Below, piece by piece: positions 32,837 to 41,722 of a stretch of DNA of 64,000 nt. Location: contig CAXXUJ010000001.1 of the NCBI GenBank assembly GCA_963677695.2, positions 930,001-994,000 on the forward strand, given 5' to 3'. The translations under genes and the position numbers were made by a program. Below the pieces are notes generated by a model. That model did no database searches, was not told the DNA's origin, and saw nothing but the letters and a program-made list of their open reading frames with translations. The first letter of the stretch is position 1, and every line of letters starts with the position of its first letter. This DNA is from SABI01 sp963677695 (lineage in GTDB: Bacteria > Spirochaetota > Spirochaetia > Sphaerochaetales > Sphaerochaetaceae).

Positions 32837-34513
32837 ATGGGATATGAAGTGACAGCAACCAGGAAAAGACCTCAGCTATTCGATGCTCTCGTCGGCCAGG
32901 AGTTTGTTGTCTCAACCATCAAGAGCTCCCTTGAACAGAACCGGTTTGCACACGCATATCTGTTCAGCGGTCCCCGAGGAGTCGGAAAGACCTCCAGTGC
33001 AAGAATCCTTGCAAAGTCCCTCAACTGCGAACAGGGACCTACCCCCTACCCGTGCGGAGTCTGTTCCTCCTGCCGGGAGATCACGGCAGGCAATTCCACC
33101 GACGTCATCGAGATCGACGGAGCAAGCAATACCTCGGTCAACGATGTGAGGGTTATCAAGGATGAAGTACTCTTCCCCCCTCAGAGCTCCCGGTACAAGA
33201 TCTATATCATCGACGAAGTGCACATGCTCTCGACCAGTGCATTCAATGCACTTCTCAAGACGATCGAGGAACCACCTGAGTATGTCCTGTTCATCTTCGC
33301 AACAACTGAAACCCACAAGGTTCCGGCCACGATACGAAGCAGGTGCCAGCAGTTCCATTTCCAGCTCATCAGCCTTGAATCGATCAAGGAAGTTCTCAGC
33401 CAGACCGTGAAGGAAATGGGAATAGAGGCTGAGGACGAAGCTCTCTTCTGGATCGCAAAGGAATCGACAGGTTCGATGAGGGATGCATATACTCTCTTTG
33501 ACCAGATCGTCTCCTTCAGTGACAATAAAATCACGATGGAAGGGATTCTCAAGAAGATGGGGATCAGCGGTATCGACTCCATTCAGGAGATCGTCTCTCT
33601 CATCGGATCTGAAAGAACGGATGAGGGTCTCACCCGCATGCACGACCTCATGATCTCGGGAGTCTCAGTGGAGCAGGCGGTGAAGGATTTCGCCTCCTTC
33701 TTCAGAGCCCTCCTTCTTATCAAGAGGAATATTACAAGCGAATCGATTCTGGGAATCCAGAGCTCGTCGGTTGACAGCAATCTCATTGACATCTACAGCG
33801 AAGAACAGCTTGAGGCAGCCCTTCAGCTCTTCTTACAGCTCTACAAGGATATCCGTTACTCACTCGAACCCCGTTATGAACTCGAACTCGCCCTTTCCAG
33901 GATATCATATCTGCACCAGATGGCATCTTCAGCCACCCTCGTCGCACAGATCAGAGAACTGAAGGAGTCACTCGTCTCAGGAAATCCAGTGGAAGTGAAG
34001 AGTGTTCCCAGAGCTCAGATTCCAAGACCTGCAGCTCCGAGAGCGACCCAAAAAGCAGCTCCCCCATCGCCCTCTCCAACCCCTGCTCAGCAACCGCCTG
34101 CTGCACCAACAGCTTCAGCAGTGGAAAAGAAACAGGAAGAGAGGATCGCACCTCCCCATCAGCCGATGAAGGAGAAAAAGGTTGTCGAACACATCACTCA
34201 GGATACTCTTGTTGATCTGATCCATATCATGGCACAGAAGAGGGATCCGCTGGGAAACCTCTTCCATCAGGTCTCCTCTGTTTCACACGCAGATAATATC
34301 CTCACCCTCACCTTCGCGAACCAGTATAGTCTCGACCATGGGAAGGAACATCTTGAAAAGTTCAGAACATTGTTCAGAGAAGAGTGCGGTTTCGAAGGAA
34401 AACTCGTATTTACTATAGAAGCACCCAAAGAGACCCGAGAGACAAAATCAGACGGAGTCGATCCGACTATCAAACAGATCGTATCGATGTTCCGGGGAAA
34501 AATCGTACAATAG
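32837..34513 (+). CDS. dnaX: DNA polymerase III subunits gamma/tau
   Basis: 558 residues; clamp-loader ATPase. AAA+ domain: Walker A GPRGVGKTSSAR (about 45-56), a four-Cys zinc site (CEQGPTPYPCGVCSSC), YIIDEVHMLSTSAFNALLKT with Walker B, and sensor 1 FATTETHK. A Pro/Ala-rich linker (about 390-435) leads to the tau C-terminal domain. TAGGAGAAACC precedes the ATG. The dnaX-ybaB-recR order is a widespread conserved operon. Confidence 0.95.
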   Translation: MGYEVTATRKRPQLFDALVGQEFVVSTIKSSLEQNRFAHAYLFSGPRGVGKTSSARILAKSLNCEQGPTPYPCGVCSSCREITAGNSTDVIEIDGASNTSVNDVRVIKDEVLFPPQSSRYKIYIIDEVHMLSTSAFNALLKTIEEPPEYVLFIFATTETHKVPATIRSRCQQFHFQLISLESIKEVLSQTVKEMGIEAEDEALFWIAKESTGSMRDAYTLFDQIVSFSDNKITMEGILKKMGISGIDSIQEIVSLIGSERTDEGLTRMHDLMISGVSVEQAVKDFASFFRALLLIKRNITSESILGIQSSSVDSNLIDIYSEEQLEAALQLFLQLYKDIRYSLEPRYELELALSRISYLHQMASSATLVAQIRELKESLVSGNPVEVKSVPRAQIPRPAAPRATQKAAPPSPSPTPAQQPPAAPTASAVEKKQEERIAPPHQPMKEKKVVEHITQDTLVDLIHIMAQKRDPLGNLFHQVSSVSHADNILTLTFANQYSLDHGKEHLEKFRTLFREECGFEGKLVFTIEAPKETRETKSDGVDPTIKQIVSMFRGKIVQ

Positions 34514-34523
34514 GAAGGCAGTC

Positions 34524-34838
34524 ATGAATCCATTTGACCTGATGAAGAATATGCAGAATCTACAGAACGTCCAGCAGAAGATGCAGGAGAAACTGACAGT
34601 ACTCCGTTCAACCGGCTCCAGCGGAGGCGGTATGGTCGAAATTACGATCAACGGAAAGATGGAAGTTCAGAACATCAATATCGAACCAGATATCATAGAC
34701 CCTTCCGATGCAAAAACACTTGAAGTACTCGTGGCCGGAGCCTTCAACAATGCAGTGGCCAATATGCAGGAGCAGCTGAAACAGGAAGCGCTTTCCATGA
34801 CCGGGGGAATGAACATACCGGGAATGATGGGTAAGTAG
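34524..34838 (+). CDS. YbaB/EbfC nucleoid-associated protein
   Basis: 104 residues, dimeric DNA-binding protein. MNPFDLMKNMQNLQNVQQKM opens it, followed by SGGGMVEITINGKMEVQNINI and the VAGAFNNAVANM helix, all typical. AGGAAGG lies upstream of the ATG and recR starts immediately after the stop codon. Confidence 0.93.
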   Translation: MNPFDLMKNMQNLQNVQQKMQEKLTVLRSTGSSGGGMVEITINGKMEVQNINIEPDIIDPSDAKTLEVLVAGAFNNAVANMQEQLKQEALSMTGGMNIPGMMGK

Positions 34839-35432
34839 ATGCAGTCCCTTGACCTTCTTATTCAGTCCCTTTCCCGCCTGCCGGGGATCGGAATCAAGAG
34901 CGCGAGCCGCCTCGCCTACCACCTGATCCAGAGCGACAGCGCATACAACGCACAGCTCGCAGAGCTTATCGCGACCATTCAGGACACCATCATCTCATGC
35001 TCTGTCTGCAACAGCTATAGTGAAAGTGATCCCTGCGACGTCTGCAGTGACGCATCACGGGACAGATCGCTGATGTGCGTAGTCGAAAACCCTCAGGATG
35101 TCCTTACTATATCGGGAAGCGGAGCGTACACAGGACTGTTCCATGTCCTCGGAGGGGCACTTTCCCCTCTGAACGGCGTAGGTCCCCAGGATCTAGATTT
35201 CAGAAAGCTGATAGAGAGAATTAAAGAAGGCTCATTCACCGAAGTGATCATAGCGACAAATCCCACCGAGGAAGGTGATACCACAGCGATGTATCTCCGT
35301 CACCTGCTGAAGGATTTCGATATAAAAATAACCCGAATCGCTTCGGGTCTACCAATCGGAGGAGACCTCGAGTATGCTGACAAGATCACCCTGTCACGCG
35401 CACTGAGATCAAGAATATCATTTAACGACTGA
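34839..35432 (+). CDS. recR: Recombination protein RecR
   Basis: 197 residues; with RecO/RecF loads RecA at gaps. The helix-hairpin-helix SRLPGIGIKSASRLAYHL, the zinc finger CSVCNSYSESDPCDVC and the Toprim segments (VVENPQDVLTI, IIATNPTEEGDTTAMYL) are intact. Its ATG abuts the ybaB stop. RecF is also in the window (62576). Confidence 0.95.
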   Translation: MQSLDLLIQSLSRLPGIGIKSASRLAYHLIQSDSAYNAQLAELIATIQDTIISCSVCNSYSESDPCDVCSDASRDRSLMCVVENPQDVLTISGSGAYTGLFHVLGGALSPLNGVGPQDLDFRKLIERIKEGSFTEVIIATNPTEEGDTTAMYLRHLLKDFDIKITRIASGLPIGGDLEYADKITLSRALRSRISFND

Positions 35433-35437
35433 GAACA

Positions 35438-36601
35438 TTAATTGGATGTGAAAATCGCGTAGATAGTCGACGAATAGGTTGCCGCAGGAAAACTGATCGA
35501 GGAGAGACCCGAATCCAGGTAGATTCTCACATCTCCGGTCAGAATATTCGCTTCACTCGTACTATCAGTCATGAAAGTGTTTGTGTCTAATAAATCAGTA
35601 ACAAGAGTAGGAGCTGTCGCATTTCCGCTTATCACAGGATCAAATACAACATGGTACGGAATCGACACGGTTGTTCCTGCTACGGTTGACACGAATTTGA
35701 AGGCCGTATTAATACTCGATGACTCAGATGAAAAAGACACGGAACCTGAAACATCTGACGAATTGAAAGTGAGAATTCCTGCGAGGTAGCTGTTTGAAAG
35801 CGTCGTCTTGTTTATGAGATCCGTGAACGGGATGAACTCTGGAGCCATACGTTCAATATTGAAATTGAAAGAGTAGACTCCTGTTCCCAAACTGGGACTT
35901 GACGGATTCGTACTGTACGTCTGCCCTTCAATATACACATCGCTGCTTACTCCATCCCCGGAAAGATATATTGAGGAGCTGTAATATCCTTTTTTAATGG
36001 AGTTCTCATACGGTGTCTTTACCACCGTCACATCAAACCAGAGGGTGGTGTATTCGTAGCGATACTGAAAACCGTTTGTTCCATTGTAAGTCCCGAAGTT
36101 TCCACTGCTGTCGTACCCGTCCTCACCGACAATTACCGGTGCATCTCCAGCGCCAACAGTAATGCTCACCGTATCTCCGGGGGCTGCAATGACCGTGTTG
36201 CTTCCATCAATATCGATGGTATCCCCGTTTCTATCGAGACCATAGAGTCTGAAAAGGAGTACAGCTTCTTTCCACCTGCCATAATCAATAGCACTCTTGT
36301 TGTCGATGTAAAAATAATAAAACCGTCCGTTATTGACTGTTGAAGGACTTGGGTGAAGTGTACTCACTGTGAGGGTAGTCGGTCCACCTTCATAGAGGAA
36401 ACGGCCGAGGTATCCCCAAGAGGTACTGTAATTATAGGTTTGTAAAGCAGAATCACCAGCGAAGTACTCGATGCCGTCATCTATTATCAGACCTGCAAGC
36501 GAACCAGAGCCGGTATCATAGGTCAGAGTAGCGCTGAACAGAAAAAAAGGGAAAGCGAGGATGAGGCACAGGACTGTACAAGTTTTTCTGACAATATTCA
36601 T
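35438..36601 (-). CDS. Secreted beta-rich protein, two-domain relative of the small surface proteins
   Basis: 387 residues with a signal peptide (MNIVRKTCTVLCLILAFPFF, cleavage near SATLTY). The mature protein is rich in Ser, Thr, Tyr and Gly. The last 140 residues have TTVSIPYHVVFDPV and the end SFPAATYSSTIYAIFTSN, matching the IPYTLYFDY ... SYADTITFKI and VPYQLSW ... AYTGTIVAAV patterns of the smaller proteins. The N-terminal part is an additional beta domain. Function unknown; adhesin or pilus-tip-like is a guess. The promoter at 36668-36696 has the same operator-like -35. Confidence 0.75.
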   Translation of the reverse strand: MNIVRKTCTVLCLILAFPFFLFSATLTYDTGSGSLAGLIIDDGIEYFAGDSALQTYNYSTSWGYLGRFLYEGGPTTLTVSTLHPSPSTVNNGRFYYFYIDNKSAIDYGRWKEAVLLFRLYGLDRNGDTIDIDGSNTVIAAPGDTVSITVGAGDAPVIVGEDGYDSSGNFGTYNGTNGFQYRYEYTTLWFDVTVVKTPYENSIKKGYYSSSIYLSGDGVSSDVYIEGQTYSTNPSSPSLGTGVYSFNFNIERMAPEFIPFTDLINKTTLSNSYLAGILTFNSSDVSGSVSFSSESSSINTAFKFVSTVAGTTVSIPYHVVFDPVISGNATAPTLVTDLLDTNTFMTDSTSEANILTGDVRIYLDSGLSSISFPAATYSSTIYAIFTSN

Positions 36602-36653
36602 TCAATCTCCCATATGATCTAAGGTGAACTATAGATAGGAGTTCACATAAAAT

Positions 36654-36741
36654 CTTATGACATCTCAACTGTATTACAAACCGAGTTTTATGTCAATAAT
36701 TAAATAATTTGTTACAAATAGAGGAAAATCTGTGTCATAAG
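36654..36741 (-). promoter_or_regulatory. Promoter and operators of the 387-aa secreted protein
   Basis: TTGACA (36691-36696), 17 bp, TACAGT (36668-36673) on the minus strand; the extended -35 is TTGACATAA. Further copies: ATGTCATAAG on the minus strand (36654-36663), just downstream of the -10, and TGTCATAAG on the plus strand (36733-36741). The rest of the 36742-36971 gap shows no gene I can support. Confidence 0.7.
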
Positions 36742-36971
36742 ATTGCCAAGTCAGTTAAAAATTTTGCATGAATTGCAGATTTTGTGCCTGAGTAAGAAGA
36801 TATCGGCACACCTTTCTTCTGTTCAGAATCATTCCGATACAGATACTCTGTCCTCGGTTTTTCCCATCTCTTCACGAAAAAAAAGATGGGTGGGACTACA
36901 CGGAAAATTTCAACTGAGAGGTGACAAGGGTTGCTCCTTGGGAGGAAAGACGCTCACCCCTATAGATCCTG

Positions 36972-37751
36972 TTAATTCATACCCCGTTCTTTCTTGATCG
37001 ATTCATATGCTTCCTGGATGGAACGGAACTTTTCAGTGGCAAAGCGGGTGAATTCTTCAGGAAGACCCTTTGAGGCAACCGTGTCAGGATGGAATTCAAT
37101 ACTCATCTTCCTGTAGGCCTTCTTCACATCTGCATCGGTTGCTTCAGGAGTGAGGCCGAGGACCGAGTAAGATTTGGAGGGAGCTGATGCAGCTGTCGAT
37201 CCGCTGTACTGGCGCATGATGGTATCGAGGAGTGATTTCGGGATATTGAAGATGCGGGCTGCGGAGTTGATATGGTTCATCTCTGCTGAACTTATCGTAC
37301 CGTCGGCGGCAGCAACTCTTACAAGAACGTCCATCATCAGTTCGATCAGAGTTCGTTCGTTAGAGAAGTTCTGGTAAAACTGAGCAGCAAACTGATCGAA
37401 GGTGGTGGAATGGTTCGAGAGAGCGGCATTGAATACCTTCACAGCAGCTTCCCGCTCTGAAAGATTGAGCTTGAGATCCCGTGTGATGAACTCTTCTACC
37501 TTCTGCCTCTCGGTCTGAACCATCGACCCATCGGCAGTCGCGATCTTTGCAAGCATCGAGAATGCTCCGACGAAGAATACCATCTTCGTCTGATCCGTCT
37601 GAGTAAAATCGGAGGAATGGTCTATGAAGGCATTTCCTCCCCGGGCAGATGAATCAAAGAGATTACCGAAGGCAATCCCGGCAATCAGTCCGAGAGGACC
37701 GCCAAGGAAGAACCCCATGGTTCCTCCCACTATCTTTCCTAACCAGGCCAT
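36972..37751 (-). CDS. DjlA-like co-chaperone (TerB and C-terminal J domain)
   Basis: 259 residues. The N-terminal glycine-rich hydrophobic segment (GGTMGFFLGGPLGLIAGIAF, about 9-28) may insert in the membrane. A TerB-like helical domain follows (ATADGSMVQTERQKVEEF and a second AAADGTISSAE). The J domain is at the C-terminus (about 190-255), with YRKMSIEFHPDTV holding the HPD needed to stimulate DnaK ATPase. The same arrangement is seen in DjlA. Confidence 0.87.
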   Translation of the reverse strand: MAWLGKIVGGTMGFFLGGPLGLIAGIAFGNLFDSSARGGNAFIDHSSDFTQTDQTKMVFFVGAFSMLAKIATADGSMVQTERQKVEEFITRDLKLNLSEREAAVKVFNAALSNHSTTFDQFAAQFYQNFSNERTLIELMMDVLVRVAAADGTISSAEMNHINSAARIFNIPKSLLDTIMRQYSGSTAASAPSKSYSVLGLTPEATDADVKKAYRKMSIEFHPDTVASKGLPEEFTRFATEKFRSIQEAYESIKKERGMN

Positions 37752-37769
37752 TATTCGTTGTTTCCTATC

Positions 37770-39194
37770 TTAAAGCTTGTCGATCAGCATCGAGCACTTT
37801 CCGGAAGGAATCGGGAGAGTCTTCTTCTTCTTTTCATCAAGTATCGTGATAGTGAAATAATAAAGCTTCTCAGATTCCAGTCTAATCTCCCACCCTCTCG
37901 CCTGTTTATTGCTCAGGATGGTGATCATATTCCGTTTCAGGGAAAGTCCCTCGATACCCATGACCTCTAAGGTCGTCATTGTCCAGTCTACAGTCTTTCT
38001 CGGAAGAGAGATCACAAGACCTATGATATCCTCGATCATCAGTGTAACGGTGATCAGGCCGAGCATCGGCAGGAACCGTTTCCTCGGGAACTCAGGATCT
38101 GAATTACAGATACTTGCTCCCTCACGGTCGGGAAGGTAGGCTTCCCAGACATCACCGGTTTCTTCACCGTCCGGATGAAGTGTATCGAGAATATAGTATA
38201 GATGCCTCAGGGAGACTTCCCGGGCGAATTCAAACTGCTTGTAGAGCTCAAGACCTTTGACGACCATGAATGTGAAGAACGGGATAACCCCACCGTTATA
38301 GCCATCACCGTCGACAGAGAAATCGGGGTCGCTTGCAGAGATCGTCGGGAATGGGTTGTCCGTTCCAAACTGATCCGGATCACTCAGATGTGCGATAAAA
38401 CCGTCAGCCTTCTCTTCGTTGGGGATCTCAGCAAGGAGTGTCCAGTAGGCGCTGATCAGTTTTCTCGGCACCCTTTCCTCGGCTGCATCAAGGTCGTGAT
38501 AGAACTTATCTTCAGGATCCCACATCAATGCGTTGATCCTAGTCTTCAGTGAGAAATAGAGTCTCTTGTAACGGAACGAGAGTTCCTTGTCATTCAGGGT
38601 ATCACCGATGGCAGAGAGATAGAGGGCATTTACTGCAAGCTGGGCATTGAAGTCTACAGGATAGACCGTCTCTTCCCTGTTCACATTCCCTGTTCCGCAC
38701 GCGCTGATCGGAGCACTGTAGAGTCCGTTCTCCCTGAGACAGGTTTCCTTGTACCAGTCGAACTGCTTCTCAAGGATAGGGACAATCTCCTTCAGTCTCT
38801 TCTTGTTACCGATCTTATGGTAGAAACTGTGTTCCACATACGCGAACATCGGAGCAGAGATTCCCTCCGGGTTTTCGGGGGAGAACACAGGTTCTCCACT
38901 CTCCATATCATAATCACTGCGGATTGCACCGTTCTCTTCCTGACGGGAATAGAAAAAATCTATCAGAGGGAAGGGTGAATATGTCTGATTGCTATACATC
39001 AGAAACAAAGCTGACATAGCAGCTTCGCTCTGGTTGAAAGTCTTCTGACCGGGGTACGTGAGGTACCCTCCGGGGAGAAGGCTGTCCTTGGGGCCTACTT
39101 TCCAGTTCTCATCTATCCATACCCAGGTTCTATCATAGATATCTACGAAATCCTGGTCATAAAAATGTACTGCGGGAACCGTATCTTTAATCAA
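37770..39194 (-). CDS. GH63/MGH1-like glycoside hydrolase family protein
   Basis: 474 residues, (alpha/alpha)6-barrel type. WVWIDENWKVG, LLPGGYLTYPGQKTFNQSEA, RQEENGAIRSDYD, ALMWDPEDKFYHDLD and GDGYNGGVIPFFTFMVVKGL match the trehalase-like/mannosylglycerate-hydrolase group; ETGDVWEAYLPDREG carries acidic residues. No signal peptide, so it is cytosolic. The C-terminal 90 residues are a beta domain. The start is TTG 39194, preceded by TAGGAG at 6 nt. The substrate, probably an alpha-glucoside or compatible solute, is unproven. Confidence 0.75.
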   Translation of the reverse strand: MIKDTVPAVHFYDQDFVDIYDRTWVWIDENWKVGPKDSLLPGGYLTYPGQKTFNQSEAAMSALFLMYSNQTYSPFPLIDFFYSRQEENGAIRSDYDMESGEPVFSPENPEGISAPMFAYVEHSFYHKIGNKKRLKEIVPILEKQFDWYKETCLRENGLYSAPISACGTGNVNREETVYPVDFNAQLAVNALYLSAIGDTLNDKELSFRYKRLYFSLKTRINALMWDPEDKFYHDLDAAEERVPRKLISAYWTLLAEIPNEEKADGFIAHLSDPDQFGTDNPFPTISASDPDFSVDGDGYNGGVIPFFTFMVVKGLELYKQFEFAREVSLRHLYYILDTLHPDGEETGDVWEAYLPDREGASICNSDPEFPRKRFLPMLGLITVTLMIEDIIGLVISLPRKTVDWTMTTLEVMGIEGLSLKRNMITILSNKQARGWEIRLESEKLYYFTITILDEKKKKTLPIPSGKCSMLIDKL

Positions 39195-39280
39195 AGGAAA
39201 CTCCTACTCTTCTTACCAAATTACACAAAAGCGCACAAACTATAGAATACTATCTCTTGCGCATATCGTCAAATCCTGCT

Positions 39281-40240
39281 TCACACATTTCTGATAAAAT
39301 TCATCCCTTTCGGGAAGATCTGAATCTCTATGCTTTCACATCCCCGGGAGACTTCCTCTCCATCGGCATGACACACGATTCCGGCCTTTTCGTCCGTTAT
39401 CTTCAATGTTTTCACCCGCTTCATCGAAAAATGGGGAGTTGAAAGCTGCGTTCCTTTGAAAAACCTCAGAACAAGTCTGAGAATTCTTGCCAGTTTCAGC
39501 GGCTTATTCGCGTAGACGAAATCAAACAAACCATCATCTATGACCGCTTCAGGTCCCATAATGAAGGCTGATCCCATCCTCTTCCCATTACAGATCGACA
39601 TCTGCTGAGTTTCAATATTGATTGTATCATTGCTGTCAAGTACCACTTTCAGTTTTTCCGCTTCCGGGTAGTTCATCATCACCTTCAACAGGGCAAGAAC
39701 ATAGCTCGGCATGCCGCTCACTCTCTTGAAATCTGATGCAATATAATTGACAGTCGGTTCGAAACCTATACCTACCCCGTTAAGAAAACACCTCCCCTCA
39801 GGAAACATGCCCCCTTTGAGTTCACCGAAATCTATCAGGGAGGAATTGCCGGAGGCAATGAGAGCAACGGCTTCTTCTATATTGTTGGGGACACCTGCCG
39901 TCCAGGCGAAGTCATTCCCTCTTCCGATAGGAATCACTCCCATGCTGGGCGCATCATCAGGCGAGAGGTTTAGATCTCTCATTCCTCTCACGATACCGTC
40001 GGCCACCTCATTCGCAGTACCGTCTCCTCCTGCTGCGACAATTGCATGAAAGCCCTTGTGCACCGCATCACGGGCAAACCCGATTGCATCGAGAGGACCA
40101 TTGGTCTCAACAATGATATATTTCAAAGCATGTGCAGCACACGCATCCTCAATGAGTTCACGCCGTTTACGGGCACCGCCCTTGTCAGCGTTGGGGTTCA
40201 ATATGATACAGATGCGCACCTCAGAGACACTTTCTTTCAT
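39281..40240 (-). CDS. Diacylglycerol kinase-like lipid kinase (YegS/BmrU family)
   Basis: 319 residues. NPNADKGGARKRRELIED at the start, the nucleotide-binding AAGGDGTANEVADGI (about 70-84) and MGVIPIGRGNDFAWTAGVP are hallmarks of the DAGK catalytic family; the C-terminal beta domain ends with HADGEEVSRG. It likely phosphorylates a lipid such as diacylglycerol for phospholipid recycling. AAAAGGA precedes the ATG. It is single, downstream of the MFS gene. Confidence 0.87.
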   Translation of the reverse strand: MKESVSEVRICIILNPNADKGGARKRRELIEDACAAHALKYIIVETNGPLDAIGFARDAVHKGFHAIVAAGGDGTANEVADGIVRGMRDLNLSPDDAPSMGVIPIGRGNDFAWTAGVPNNIEEAVALIASGNSSLIDFGELKGGMFPEGRCFLNGVGIGFEPTVNYIASDFKRVSGMPSYVLALLKVMMNYPEAEKLKVVLDSNDTINIETQQMSICNGKRMGSAFIMGPEAVIDDGLFDFVYANKPLKLARILRLVLRFFKGTQLSTPHFSMKRVKTLKITDEKAGIVCHADGEEVSRGCESIEIQIFPKGMNFIRNV

Positions 40241-40388
40241 GCACTATGTCCTTTTCATCCAATTGGTTAGTTTTCGAAATTATAAAGGGTGAAGATTCAC
40301 ATTTCAATTAAATTCTTACAATCAGAGCATAAGAAATCTATAAGTCGATACATATGTATGTTGAAATTACCATTCACAATGTAAAGAG

Positions 40389-41609
40389 TCAGCTTCTCAG
40401 ACTCTTCTGGAATATCATGGAGAGTGTCATGATTCCCATGGCAATGCTTGTGACGATGAGTATCAGTTCTACCGATATTGTATCGGCAAGCGGTCCGAAC
40501 AGGAGCATTGAGAGGGGCATGAATGCACTGCTGATCATCATTTCCACAGAGAACACCCTGCCGATCACCTTGGGATCCACTTCCCTTTGTATGATCGTGA
40601 TAAAGGGTGAATTGTAGAACGGGAGTGCGATTCCGCAGATGAACAGACCTGCGAGGTAGAGGTAGAAGTTCCCTATAATTGCCAGATAGAATGAGATCAC
40701 AGTAAACATCACCATACTGACAAGAAGAATGGAGAGGGGGTTCTTCTTATGAAGTACCGATGCGATAAGAGAACCTCCGACAACCATCCCACCAGCGAAA
40801 AGGACTTCAAGTGCTCCGAGTCTCCATACGTCATTTCCGAAGGATCTGCTTACTTGAAGAGGGGTAAGGAAGGCCAGCGGTGAAACGAAAGCATAGAACA
40901 GTGCAATATAGATGAACAGGGTCCGTATAATGGGGTGTTTCCAGATATAGGAAAGACCTCCTTTCATCTCCTGAATGGATGAGTCATGTTCTGAAGGGTC
41001 GCGAAGGGTCTGCTGTACTTTCAGAACCGATCCCATCAGTGCAATGGCGAGTGCCGCTGTTACGACGTCTATATAGAAGAGCGAGGCGAAGGGTGCGATT
41101 GATAGGAGGAAGGCGCTGAGTGCGGGTGTAGCTACATTGACCACGGCCCTGAGGGAGCCCATCATTCCGTTGATTCTCAGCAGCTCTTCTGAGGGAACGA
41201 TATCGGGGATCATGGCGTTGACCGCAGGAACCTGGACACCTGCTCCCAGTCCTCGGATTCCCATGGCAACAAGGAGGAGAGGTATGGAACCCATTCCCAT
41301 GGTGTAGAGTATGGCGACAATGAGTGTCGTCAGGGCGATTGCCCCGTCGCTTATGATGATGAGACGCTTTCTGCTGTACCTGTCAGCCCAGAGACCGCCT
41401 AAGGGGGAGATAAAGAAGGTGGGAAGAAATCCGCATATGATGGAGAGAGCCATCATCGTACCCGACTGGGTTGTCATGGTGATGTGCCAGGTGATGGCAT
41501 ACTGAACCAGTGAGGATCCGAATAAAGAGAGGTTCTGTGATATGAGAAAAACGGCTATCTGCTTTTTCCAGTGCTGGACTCTCGCGTTCATAAGAGAAAC
41601 ATACTTCAT
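40389..41609 (-). CDS. MFS transporter, MefA/DHA3-like
   Basis: 406 residues from ATG 41609, about 12 membrane helices. The motif A-like loop after helix 2 is GGLWADRYSRKRLI, and VPAVNAMIPDIVPSEELLRI and the N-terminal LSLFGSSLVQYAITW are typical of the macrolide-efflux-like DHA3 subgroup. The substrate is unknown. The frame extends further up, but AAGGGAAAC lies just before 41609. That Shine-Dalgarno is inside a small stem-loop (41611-41626). Confidence 0.85.
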   Translation of the reverse strand: MKYVSLMNARVQHWKKQIAVFLISQNLSLFGSSLVQYAITWHITMTTQSGTMMALSIICGFLPTFFISPLGGLWADRYSRKRLIIISDGAIALTTLIVAILYTMGMGSIPLLLVAMGIRGLGAGVQVPAVNAMIPDIVPSEELLRINGMMGSLRAVVNVATPALSAFLLSIAPFASLFYIDVVTAALAIALMGSVLKVQQTLRDPSEHDSSIQEMKGGLSYIWKHPIIRTLFIYIALFYAFVSPLAFLTPLQVSRSFGNDVWRLGALEVLFAGGMVVGGSLIASVLHKKNPLSILLVSMVMFTVISFYLAIIGNFYLYLAGLFICGIALPFYNSPFITIIQREVDPKVIGRVFSVEMMISSAFMPLSMLLFGPLADTISVELILIVTSIAMGIMTLSMIFQKSLRS

Positions 41610-41610
41610 G

Positions 41611-41626
41611 TTTCCCTTGCGGGAAA
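41611..41626 (-). promoter_or_regulatory. Stem-loop covering the MFS ribosome binding site
   Basis: Minus strand TTTCCC-GCAA-GGGAAA, 6-bp stem with a GCAA tetraloop; the 3' arm includes the Shine-Dalgarno and ends one base before the ATG. It could reduce translation initiation. Confidence 0.4.
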
Positions 41627-41722
41627 GCTGAAAAGAAAAACTTGCGTCCATATCTTCTCTTCTGCTGTGGATTTCCCCTTCCCTTCCCTGATATACTGTT
41701 CTTCCGGCGAAGGAGCTGTGTC

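Noticed and set aside
35329..35352. CCCGAATCGCTTCGGGT hairpin in recR as a terminator
   Set aside because: It lies inside an intact coding region and has no following T-run.
36743..36997. 84-codon plus-strand frame in the 36.6-37.0 kb gap
   Set aside because: Composition is not protein-like, no ribosome binding site, and it runs into the DjlA-like gene end.
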